Part shown: piece after piece, positions 33,581-43,567 of the stretch
How positions within the stretch are numbered: position 1 is the stretch's first letter
Layout: each line of letters opens with the position of its first letter
Assembly (NCBI GenBank): GCA_002104895.1
Contig: MCFG01000260.1
Span: 55,001-98,567, forward strand
Source of the DNA: Anaeromyces robustus
Lineage: Eukaryota > Neocallimastigomycota > Neocallimastigomycetes > Neocallimastigales > Neocallimastigaceae
Length of the DNA stretch: 43,567 bases
Direction: 5' to 3'
Translations under genes and position numbers: made by a program
Notes under the pieces: model-generated
Databases searched by the model: none
Told to the model about the DNA's origin: nothing
Seen by the model: the letters and a program-made list of their open reading frames with translations, nothing else

Positions 33581-36172
33581 TTTAAAATTAAAAGAAAATA
33601 TAGAGAATCTTGAAAATAAATATAAACTAAGGTTTTTAAAATAATTATTATTAAATATTAATTCATATATATCATATTATTATAATTATTAAAAATCAAA
33701 TTTCAATTTTAAATAGAAATTTTTAATTAATTTACATTTCAATATTAATATTTAAATTAAATATTATTATTTTATAATTTCATATAATTTAATCTTATAT
33801 ATTATTATATATATTATTTTGTACAATATTATCTATATTATCTATAAAATCTATATTATGATATAATATTTTTTTTTTATCTTTATTATATATTATCATT
33901 TCTATTTTGGAATAATAATAAAAATAATAAAACGAATGTATTAATATAACAACTATTAATATATATAAATATATACAATAAAAAAGTCAAAAGGAAATAG
34001 AAAAATATAAAATTGATTTTAGTAATTATAGAGACCAGGTTAAAAATCAACAAAGAATTAATAAAGATAAAATAAATATATATGAAAAAGAATTAAAAGA
34101 TTTTAGAGAAATTAAAGCTGATTATGAAAAGGAACTTAAAAAGAATAAAGTACTTAATGAAAAAATAATTCAACTAGAAAATACCATTAATGAACTTAAA
34201 ACAAATGAAATGAAAAAGAAAATTAATGAAAAAGATGATAATAATATAAATAATACAAATAATACAAATAATAATAAAAATAATAATAATAGTAATAATA
34301 GTAATAATAATAACGGTAATGATGATGTAATTAATAGTAATTATAAAGAAATGGAAATTAAACTTTGGAAATTAAATAATACTGTTACAGAACTAGAACA
34401 AAAACGTATGCAAATGGAACTTGAAAAGAATTTATTATTCCAAGAAAATTTACGACTTTCAGAAAAAATTAAAAAAATGACAAATTTACAAATAAATAAT
34501 TTAGTAGATAAAGAAAAGGATAATAATAATAATAGTAATAAAGATTTAAAAAATGATACCTCTTTATCATCCTCTTCTTTATCATCTAATAATTCAAATT
34601 CATCTATTTCTACATCATTTGATTCGCATCATCATCAACAACAACAACAACAAAAATTAAAAGAGAAAGATAAGATTATTGAAGAAGAAAAAAAGAAATA
34701 TGAAAAAACTAAAAATGAATTAAATGAAAAAATAGACCAAATTAATTTATATAAACGATTAATAGAGAAAAAAACAAAAGAAATACGGAATTTAAATAAA
34801 GATATAACAAATTTAGAAGAAAAATATTCAAATCTTAAAGATAAAAATTCGAAATTAGAAGATGAATTTGATTCAAAATTAGAAAAAATTGAAAATAAAT
34901 ATCATGATGAAATTGAATCTTTTAAATATACCTTAAAACATAAAGAAATATTACATCAAAAAGAAAAGGTAAATAAATAAATAAATATGTTTATGATTAA
35001 AAAAAATAATAATAATAAATAAGAAGAAGAAAAAGTGATATTTATATATATTATTATTATTATAAAATATATTATAAATATTACATATATATATATATTT
35101 TATTATATTTTTTATATATTATATATAATTAATAAAAAATATGTATTTCTATTAAAATAGTTATCTCTTTTTGGTATCATAACAAGACAACAAGTTGAAA
35201 TTGATGATTTCAAAAATAGTAACAATGTAAGAATTCTATACATTTATTTATGTATATATAAATTTATTATTATTATAATTATTATAATTATTATTATTAT
35301 TATCATTATTGATTTTAAAATATATAAATATAATTTCATATAGAATATAATGAAGGATGAAGATATGGATATTAGTCCGCCATTATCTATCTATGAAACA
35401 AAAGAATCATCATATCAACATCATTATGATTCATTAAATGATCGTACTAAATTCAAAGTTAATAAACGTATTAATGATGAAAGAGAAGATGACCGTGTCT
35501 CAAAGTTTAAAAAGATAAAACATGATGAATCTAATCAAAAACAACAACAACATCATCAGGATAGTAATAAAGATAAAGAAAAAGAAAAATTAAAAAATAA
35601 AGATAAAGACAAAGAAAAGGAAAAGGAAAAGGAAAAAGAAAAATTAAATCATAAGAAAAAAAAGGAAGATTCAAATACCCAAATGATTAATGATAATGAT
35701 TTAAGTGATACACTTTTTGATGATACAGATGATAATATAGAGATATCTTCATCAAAAAAATTTGATGTTGAAAGTAGTAATGGAAGAGGAGACGAAGATG
35801 TAGAATCTATGTTAAGTAATTCCCCTAAAAAGGAACTTATTCTTAATGAAGAGCTTATTAATAATAATCAATCAATAAATCGTGAAATATCCTCACAAGG
35901 TAAATATATATATAAATATTTTATATTATACTTATATTATACAAAATATATAATAAAATACAATATACATGACATATAATAAATATATTTCCTTTTTTTT
36001 TTTTTTTTTTTTTGTTTTTTGTTTTGTTTTAATTATTAAGATAAAAAGAATACTACACCTATATCACCGAATCAAAAGAAAAGATTAAAAGCTATCATTT
36101 CAATTAAAAAAAGAATATCTAATAAAAAATGTATGTTATATATATATATATATACATATTAAGTAATAATAT

Positions 36173-36212
<40 letters not shown>

Positions 36213-36794
36213 TTTAATTATATTTTTTATATTATTATAAAAATTTTATATTAATATATATATATTTATTTTATTTATTAAATTTTGATAATAATTATTA
36301 TTATTATTACTATTATTTATTTTTATCAAAAGATATTGATCTTATATTAGAAAATAAAGAAAAAAATAATATTTTAGAAATTATTTTAAATAAATCAGTA
36401 GATATTACTGATTTAAAACACCGTATACCAGTTTTCGAACAATTTTCTGAAAATGTAAATACTGTAATGCAATGTCTTAAACAACATTATCATAAATATA
36501 CCTCTACTTCTTCTATGATTAGTCCACCTCAAATGTTTGTTCCACAAATGTGGGAAAAAAGAGATTCATCAGAAATACCTAATACCACCAATAGCAATAC
36601 TTCTAATACTTCTAATAGTTTATCATCAAAAAAATTATCAAAAGATAAAGATAATAATAATGAAAAAAGAGAAGAATCTTCATATGATCAATCCTATGGT
36701 AATAATGAGTTTATAATACGTTTACCTTATTATTTACCTTATCCAGAAAAACAAGCACTTTTCTTAATATGGATGCTTTATCAATATTCAGGGG

Positions 36795-36830
<36 letters not shown>

Positions 36831-37126
36831 CATATATTTATATATATTAATTATAATATAAATTATTTATTAATAAAAAAATTTTTTTTTTTTTTATTAT
36901 ACCTTAATAATAATCAATATAAAACATATTTATTCTAGAAAAAATTCATAGATACTATACTTTCATCATTATCAAATGATATTGTATTAATTAAACATTC
37001 AACAAAAGACTATCCTTATTTATGGTAATTAAAATAATCAATCATAAAAATAATTATTTTATATACATATTTATTTAATACATATAAATAAAACTTTTAT
37101 TTACTAATATATGAAAAAAAATCTTA

Positions 37127-37208
<82 letters not shown>

Positions 37209-39086
37209 TTAAATATATAGTTGTATAACAAGAGCTTTCATATTACTATGTAAAAATTTAAATGATTATGAAAGAGCTAGAGTTTTTTGTTTTGATTTAT
37301 TAAGAGAATCTTCTCATGGTTCTGAAATTATGATCCATATTTTTGCTAATATTGCTAAAGCATGGCCAATACTATTAAATTATTCTAGTTTATTAGAACC
37401 TATTAGTAGAACAAGTCCACCTTCAGTAGCTGCAGCTATGGATGAAAAAATAAAATCTTTTGAAATATTTAGTGATGAATCACATACTATTTTAAATAGA
37501 AAAGATTCTACTTCATCTAATTTATCTACTTCTTCTTCTTCTTCATCATTATCATCATCTTCTTCTACATCATCATCTTCTTCTTCTTCTTCAAATAAAG
37601 AAAAAGAAAAAGATTTAAAAAATGAAGGAGAACAACAACAAGAAGATCAAGAACAAGAACAAGAACAAGATAAAAATGTAAAGAAAGAAATAGTAAGAAA
37701 TGAAGGAACTGAAAATCCTGAAGATTATAAAATAAGAAGAAAAGTTAAAATGGGTAAAGTAGCCTTTTATTATATTTCGTTTTTTTTTTTTTTTATTTTA
37801 ATTAATATATATTATTATATTAATAATTATAATTAATAACTAATTTTAATAATAAATATAAATATTATTTATTCAAATATATATAAAGTGGTTCGATTAT
37901 TTTATCAAAGTTTTGAAGTCATTATATGTTGGCTTTATCTTAATATGTGTATGGAAAGAAAAATTGATTTAAATCATGTAAGTTTTATATAATTATTAAT
38001 ATAAATTATTATTATTATTATTAATTATTAATATTATTTATATACATTTTTATTAATTATAAAAAAAAAAAAAATTTATTATTATTTTTCAATTCCACAT
38101 AAAATATAATAATAAAAAAGGTATCTGTTAAATATTTATATAATATATTTATAAAAGAATGGAAATGGAAACAACCTGAATCCACCACAGCAGATTTAGC
38201 TTCATTTATACAAAAATTATTAAATTTATTAGAAGATAAAGAAATTATTGAATGTATTAAAAATATTGATTTAATAAATTTACCTTCTTCACCACCACCT
38301 CTTACTTCTTCTCAACGACAAAAGGAAGTTTTTGCTTCAATTATTCGTATTCATCTTTTAAAATCATTCGAATTAATATGTTCTTGTTTTGAATGGTCCT
38401 ATTGTCATAATTATGTTATAAAGGTTCACTTATGGAAAAAATTAGATTCTGATATATCTGGTTATATTATAGAATTAATTGGTAAAATATTATAAATATA
38501 TATATATATATATTTCATAAAATATATATTTAATTTATACAACAAAAAAAAAAAAAAAAAAAAAAGATTTATTATTATTAATATTATTATTATATATTAA
38601 TTTAAAATATTATATTTAATTTAAAAATTTTTATAGGAAAAATTTCAAGATCAAAATTAACCATGATCACTGAAGCAAGAGAAGGTTTAGATACTTGGCG
38701 ATCTAATTTTTCACAAGCTTTAAGTGCTGAACAAAGTAAAACTTAAAATTTAATAATTTAATTTAATTATTATATATATATATATTTAATTAATTAATAT
38801 TAGTATTATTTATTCTTAATAATAATTCTTTTTTTTTTTTAATTAATTAACATTAATATTATTTATTTTTAATAATAATTCAATAGCACCATTATATGTA
38901 CAAATTTCATTAGTTAAATCCATTTTTGATATATTCCAAGGACAAGTAGAAGAATTAAAACCTGTCATTTTATGGTATAATAAATTAAGTAAAGAAACAA
39001 AAAAATTAATATCACCACCTTTACTTTATGAAATTGAAACTTATAAAAAACAATATGAAAAAGAATTAAAATCATTAAATCTTTAA
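32510..39086 (+). CDS. Coiled-coil nuclear protein, probable ICE1 (little elongation complex) homologue
   Basis: Fifteen exons assemble in frame (1370 aa): 32510-32702, 32928-33068, 33188-33390, 33579-33631, 33987-34968, 35161-35226, 35344-35899, 36041-36130, 36333-36793, 36939-37024, 37221-37753, 37889-37977, 38121-38481, 38637-38735, 38887-39086. An acidic, Asn-rich N-terminus (1-64) precedes long coiled coils (about 80-525), then a Lys/Glu/Asp-rich disordered part (about 546-735) with basic KFKKIK, and a helical C-terminal half (about 760-1370). That half has an order of motifs I associate with vertebrate ICE1: YERARVFCFDLLRESSHG; a helical block with EWSYCHNYVIKVHLWKKLD; YIIELIGKISRSKL; and a terminal TPLYVQISLVKSIFDI repeat-like helix. 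ICE1 scaffolds ELL and ICE2 in the little elongation complex that drives snRNA transcription. The resemblance is from memory, not alignment. Exons 2 and 4 have ambiguous boundaries. Confidence 0.6.
37134..37208 (+). repeat. (ATT)n microsatellite inside an intron
   Basis: About 25 uninterrupted ATT units fill intron 10 of the coiled-coil gene just upstream of the AAATATATAG acceptor. Length variation here would be expected between strains. Confidence 0.9.
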
Positions 39087-40245
39087 TAATATAATATATA
39101 AATATATAAATATACTTAATGTGTATATTTATATATTGATTTTTTTTTATTCTATTATAAATATATTTATAAACGTAAATCAAATTATTTAAAAAACTTT
39201 TTTTTATTATTTAACCGAAGTATGTTTATAGACCTAATTTAAAAAAATATTTTTAAAATTATTTGATTTATAGAATAATACCTTTTTTTTTATTTATTTT
39301 AAACTAAAATATTTTTATTATATATTTTTTCAAATTTTATTATTTTTTTTTATCATCTATTATTATATTATAAATAATAATAATAATAATAATAACAAAA
39401 ACGAAAAAAAAGTAGTTACTTTATGTCATTTTGTTTTTTTAAAAACATATATAAAATAGTTATATATTTATAAAAATATACCTATTTTTCATATATTTTA
39501 TTATATATCTTCATGTAATTTATTTTATTTTTACATTTTAAATATAACTTTTATCATAATTTATATATTACAATAATTTTAATATATCAATTTATATTAA
39601 ATATTTTAAAACGAAAATGAAATAATAATAAAAAAACATATTATAAAATACAAATAAATACATTAATGTATTTATAATGTAATATAAAAATTAAATATAA
39701 AAAAATTAATTATAATAATAATATTATTATTTATAATAATATTATATAAATAATAAAATATATAACAATTTTATTATAATTAAAATTAAATATATATATT
39801 ATAATTTTAATTTTTTTTTGAATCAATTCGTAAATCATCAGTAACCAATCATTTAAATTCATCTATATAAATTTTATATATGACCATATATTAATCGGTA
39901 AAATTTATTTTTAAAAAAAAAAAACAATCGAAAAAAAAAAAAACTTGGTATATTTTTAAAAAAAGTTAATGGTAAAATAAATTAATCGAAAAATTATTAT
40001 TATTATAGTAATTATTATATAATAATATATAATTAATATAAATTAAATTAAAGATAAAAAATAAAAATACATTTTGTACTACATTAATGTAAAAAAAATG
40101 TAAAAAAAAAAAACATATATTTGAAAAAAAAAATTTTTTTTTTTATTCTTTTTTTTTCTTTTCACTACTTTATTTTATAATTTTTAAACATATTTTATTT
40201 TTTTTTTATTTAATTTTTTTATAAAATTAAGTTTATAATATCAAC
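39087..40245. other. Intergenic region between the coiled-coil gene and the zinc-finger gene
   Basis: Only AT-rich DNA with short A and T runs is seen. The final ~150 bases form the T-rich promoter and leader of the zinc-finger gene (ATATCAACATGGG at its start). No gene is supported. Confidence 0.8.
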
Positions 40246-40439
40246 ATGGGTAACGGTCAAAAAGCTCAACACAGAAGAGAACGTATGAAGGAAAATGCTC
40301 CAAAGGCTGCCAAATCTCAATTAAAGATTGTAAGTTTTTCAAAATATTATCAATTAAAATATATATATATAAGCAGAAAAAAAAAAAAAGAAATATTAAT
40401 AGAACAGAAAAGAATCGTAATTAAAGTTTATATATATAA

Positions 40440-40471
<32 letters not shown>

Positions 40472-41051
40472 TGAAATACATATGTATAAAAGTTTTGTTC
40501 TTATAAATAAAATTAAAAATAAATAAAATTAAAGATTTAAAAAAAAAATTAAAAAAAAGAGTACATATATATGTAATTAATATAAAAAAAAGATGTATGA
40601 AATTTCATATTATTATAAAACAAACACATTTTTTACGATAAAAAAAAAAGAAAAAGAAAGAAAAAATCAAATTTTAAATAATCATTTGTAATAATAAATA
40701 ATAAAAATGAATAAAATCCTTTATTGTTTATTTAATTAATATTTAATATATAATATAAATCTATATCATACTAAATTTATAAATATTTTAATTTTTATAA
40801 ATTTATTATATAATACGTTATGAATATATATTTTTATTTTTTAAAAATATTTATAAACATAATTTTTTTTATCTTATCTTTTATATAATTTTATAAAAAA
40901 ATAATAGAACGAAAAAGCCAAAAATATTATCTGTGAAGTTTGCAGAACTACTTTCCTTTGTACCGTTAGAGAAAAGGCTCTCCAAGAACATGTTAACAAC
41001 AAACACGCTGGAAAGACTTTCAAGGACTGCTTCCCAAAATACGGAAACTAA
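40246..41051 (+). CDS. Small C2H2 zinc-finger protein, At2g23090/ZNF706-like
   Basis: Exons 40246-40329 and 40908-41051 flank a 578-nt intron (GTAAGT..TAG, phase 0), giving 75 aa. The N-terminus is basic and short (MGNGQKAQHRRERMKEN), resembling the SERF/4F5-like leader of these proteins. One zinc finger follows with C37, C40, H56 and H61 (CEVC-x15-H-x4-H), then KTFKDCFPKYGN. Length, leader and finger match the plant At2g23090 (UPF0390) and animal ZNF706 family (zf-met2). Function is poorly known; ZNF706 has been linked to transcription control and to modulation of protein aggregation. Exon codons are strikingly G/C-richer than the intron, suggesting solid expression. Confidence 0.88.
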
Positions 41052-41630
41052 GCGAAATAAAGCTTTTCCAATTCTTTTTTTTTTTTTTCTTTAAATTTTA
41101 ATTTTGTTGGTTAAATAATTAAATCAATGAATTAAAAAAAAAAAAAGGAAAAAAAAAAAAAAATACTTAAAAATTCTTGGAGTTAATATATGTTCCTAAG
41201 TAAATAAAATATTATTTAGAAAAAAAAATACCAATAATATCTCCATAGAATAAAAATAAAATAATAGTAACTAAAAAGAAACTTTTTTTTAGAGAATTTA
41301 TTTATTAAATTAATAAAATAAATTATTGTAAAATGCAAAATATAAAATGAAAGTTTTTTATCTTAAAAAAAAAAAAAAAAAAAGCAAAGCAAACAATAGA
41401 AATTAAAAAAAATGTAAAATAATATAAATTTAAAAAAAAAAAGATTATTATATTAACTTTTCCTTTTTTTATTAAATATAAAAAATAAGAAAGTTTTAAA
41501 AATAATAATCCAAATAATAATAATAAAAAATACCAATTCAAAAAAAAAATTTTACAATAATAATAATATTTTTATTATTATTATTAAAATTAGTACTTTT
41601 TATTTTTTATTTTACTATATTAATTCTATA

Positions 41631-41661
<31 letters not shown>

Positions 41662-41833
41662 TCTATTTCTTTTCTTTCTTTTTTTTTTTTTTTATTTGGA
41701 ATAAAATATACGTTTTATTATTTAATGCAATATATTTTTAAAAGTATAGACCTTTTTTTATTCACCTATTGTAAAATTATTTTGATTATGGATAATCTTT
41801 ATTTTCTTAAATTTTTTATATACCCTCTTCTGA
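41052..41833. other. 3' flank of the zinc-finger gene, AT-rich
   Basis: Homopolymer runs and a T/C-rich tract (about 41625-41690, CTTTTT units) are seen. No coding sequence is recognised. The sequence becomes more complex from about 41820, where the next retroelement probably begins. Confidence 0.7.
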
Positions 41834-42506
41834 GGTCCTGTACTTTCCAATTTATTGGAATGGTCGGAAGAGGAAGAATGCCTGTCGAGACATGGCGACG
41901 TCAATGGCATTGTTACAACTTATGATATTGTACTTGTATCTAAGTTGGGCATTATGCGCAATGATAATGCTTGGTGTAATGATTATTTATATTCACTATT
42001 CGGTTAAAGAAGTAGGTAACATTATGCGCAATGATAATGTTAGTAATAAAAAGTACGACTTTTTATTACAATCCATTTTTTTCTTTGAAATAATTACCTT
42101 ACACTATTTATGTTATTTAGTTTATATTGCAGTTCTTTTTACAAAAGTTTTTTATGTTTCTATCAATTCTACACTATTATTCTTATATACAGCACAATCA
42201 ATACAACACAATAAATACTATACAATACAATTTTTTACATACCAACAATAAAAGTTTTTTTATTCACTAATACATCATTCACAACGTTAAATTATATATA
42301 CAACTACACAGTTGAATCTCTTACTTTTACTCTCAACAATATTTCTCAGTCATTTACTATAATTCTTTTCATTGCTAAGTTTTTTTTTTATATACTTTTT
42401 TATTTTTTAATTATATATTAAAATCATAAAAAAAAAAAAAAAAATTTGCTATTTTCTATTATAATACATTTATATTTTTTTTTATTTTATTATTTTTTTT
42501 TATATA
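41834..42506 (+). mobile_element. Probable 5' region of a LINE, with a coding relic
   Basis: G/C content rises sharply. One frame reads GPVLSNLLEWSEEEECLSRHGD.. to ..CNDYLYSLFG and stops near 42006, a short open segment of unknown family. A 20-bp direct repeat occurs at 41950-41969 and 42020-42039. The following part (42040-42500) is CA/TA-rich and non-coding. Its position directly ahead of the endonuclease frame suggests a LINE 5' untranslated region or decayed ORF1; no target-site duplication could be fixed. Confidence 0.4.
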
Positions 42507-42527
42507 GATTCTTATCAGCCTTATCAA

Positions 42528-43567
42528 ATGGATCATACGAACTATACTAATAAGATTAACTATATCAGACGGGGTATTAGGTGTCATGGTATTGATATCT
42601 CAGATACTTATGTTATTTTTATCCGTCGCATTCGTTCTTGGACTCTTCCAAAATTTAGAAATTTTCTTGAGAAGAATTTCCCTGAGTTTAATAATACCAT
42701 CGTTGCTGTTAAACATTCCTCTCTTCTCAATGATAATTTATATCAAATTAAAACTACAGCTTCTGAGGAGAATATTAATAAATTTATTGATAGTTTCAAA
42801 TTAATTATTAAAAAATGTTCCATTAACTTTCATCGATGTAGTAGGAAAAATCACAAGCCTTCCTTTGCTCTTATCAGGAGAAAACTTTGCCACTCTAAAA
42901 AGAACATTAAGGATATTACTGACTTTTCTGAAATCAACAATTCTTTTACTTCTAAGAACAATTTGAATGAATTTTCCTTTTGTCTTAGTTGGAACACTAA
43001 CGGGTGGAATAACAAGAAAAGAGATGGTATTCTGTATTTCTTTAGTCTCTTTAAACCGCTATTTGTTTGTTTTCAAGAAACTGGTAATGGTACTAATTCT
43101 AGTAATGTTATTCCTTGTAAAATCACTTTACCTAAATATAAATATTTCTGTAAGAGAGCAAATAATACAATTCCTGGTTTGAGAGGTTTATATATCTTTT
43201 ATAATAGGTCTTTACAGACTTCTATTGAAGATTTTTCTTTGAATTATATTATCTCAGTTACGACATATTCCTTGTGGAACTTCACTAAGTGTTCTATTGG
43301 AAATATTTATATACCTCAGAAAGGGCATAGTTTACACCATAAATCTGCTAAAGCAGAAGCTTGTACATGGTTTTCTCTTCACTTACATCATCCTTCTATT
43401 CTCCTTGGCGATTTTAACATTAATCTTGAAAGATATTCAAAATTGGGTTTCTAATATAAATGGCTGGTATTTATTTCAACTCAATGGTTCTCCTATCTCG
43501 TGGGTAAGTGGAAGTCGTTCCTCTGCTATTGACCATGCTATTATTAATGAACCCATGAAAAATCTTT
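42528..43567 (+). pseudogene. LINE endonuclease domain, frameshifted, cut by window end
   Basis: The frame from ATG 42528 runs 308 codons to TAA near 43452; it is also open upstream to about 42501, so the true start may be earlier. Residues about 148-300 match an apurinic-like (exonuclease-endonuclease-phosphatase) fold of non-LTR retrotransposons: SWNTNG with N156, FQETG with E184, NIYIPQ with Y261, and LLGDFNIN with D295 and N297. After about 43420 the protein continues in the next frame (LKDIQNWVSNINGWYLFQL, then ISWVSGSRSSAIDHAI with the terminal Asp-His at 43531-43536). A one-base shift between 43419 and 43426 therefore breaks this copy. Residues 1-147 are basic and unplaced. Reverse transcriptase should lie beyond the window. 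Confidence 0.8.

Noticed and set aside
40330-40506. Extension of the zinc-finger ORF past 40329 (86-aa form)
   Set aside because: The sequence after GTAAGT becomes Lys/Ile low complexity and lacks the C2H2 finger, which is supplied by the exon at 40908.
1-43567. tRNA, rRNA or CRISPR features
   Set aside because: No cloverleaf with a plausible T-arm, no rRNA segment and no regular repeat-spacer array was seen; tandem repeats present lack unique spacers.

Overview
The window is almost certainly nuclear DNA of an anaerobic gut fungus (Neocallimastigomycota; Piromyces, Neocallimastix and Anaeromyces are the kind of genus to compare). Intergenic DNA is extremely AT-rich and full of A/T homopolymers, (TTTA)n and (AAT)n. 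Genes carry short AT-rich introns with GTAAGT/GTAATT/GTATGT donors. A family-6 cellulase carries two N-terminal fungal dockerin (CBM10-type) modules, the hallmark of the gut-fungal cellulosome. I assigned splice sites by hand from reading-frame continuity and GT..AG; no transcript evidence was available.

Layout. 1-6.59 kb: low-complexity DNA with one decayed ORF (1181-1584) and a MITE-like nested inverted repeat (2924-3146). 6.60-8.29 kb (+): D-3-phosphoglycerate dehydrogenase, one intron. 9.68-11.16 kb (+): decayed 3' part of a LINE-type retrotransposon, itself interrupted by a 110-bp retroposed tail. 13.01-16.41 kb (+): five-exon receptor with a signal peptide, a solute-binding-protein-like ectodomain and seven transmembrane segments (class C GPCR type). 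17.1-18.15 kb (-): young, 5'-truncated LINE copy with a 15-bp target-site duplication. 19.69-21.07 kb (-): intronless dockerin-bearing GH6 cellulase. 21.1-30.1 kb: gene desert dominated by a roughly 1.9-kb AAT-repeat field with higher-order structure. 30.11-30.80 kb (+): four-exon COPI_assoc/Tvp15-like Golgi membrane protein with a 10-nt microexon. 32.51-39.09 kb (+): fifteen-exon coiled-coil protein whose C-terminal half resembles ICE1 of the little elongation complex. 40.25-41.05 kb (+): small At2g23090/ZNF706-like C2H2 zinc-finger protein. 41.8 kb to the end (+): 5' region and apurinic-like endonuclease domain of another LINE, frameshifted and cut by the window edge.

The genes do not form a pathway cluster. 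Housekeeping genes (serine synthesis, Golgi membrane, transcription-related, zinc finger) are mixed with two lifestyle genes: a cellulosomal cellulase and a putative nutrient-sensing receptor. These two lie tail to tail with a LINE fragment between them. The most notable points are the candidate fungal ICE1, the microexon, the re-annotated start of the receptor, the nested retrotransposition events with readable target-site duplications, and several large inverted repeats in the intergenic DNA.
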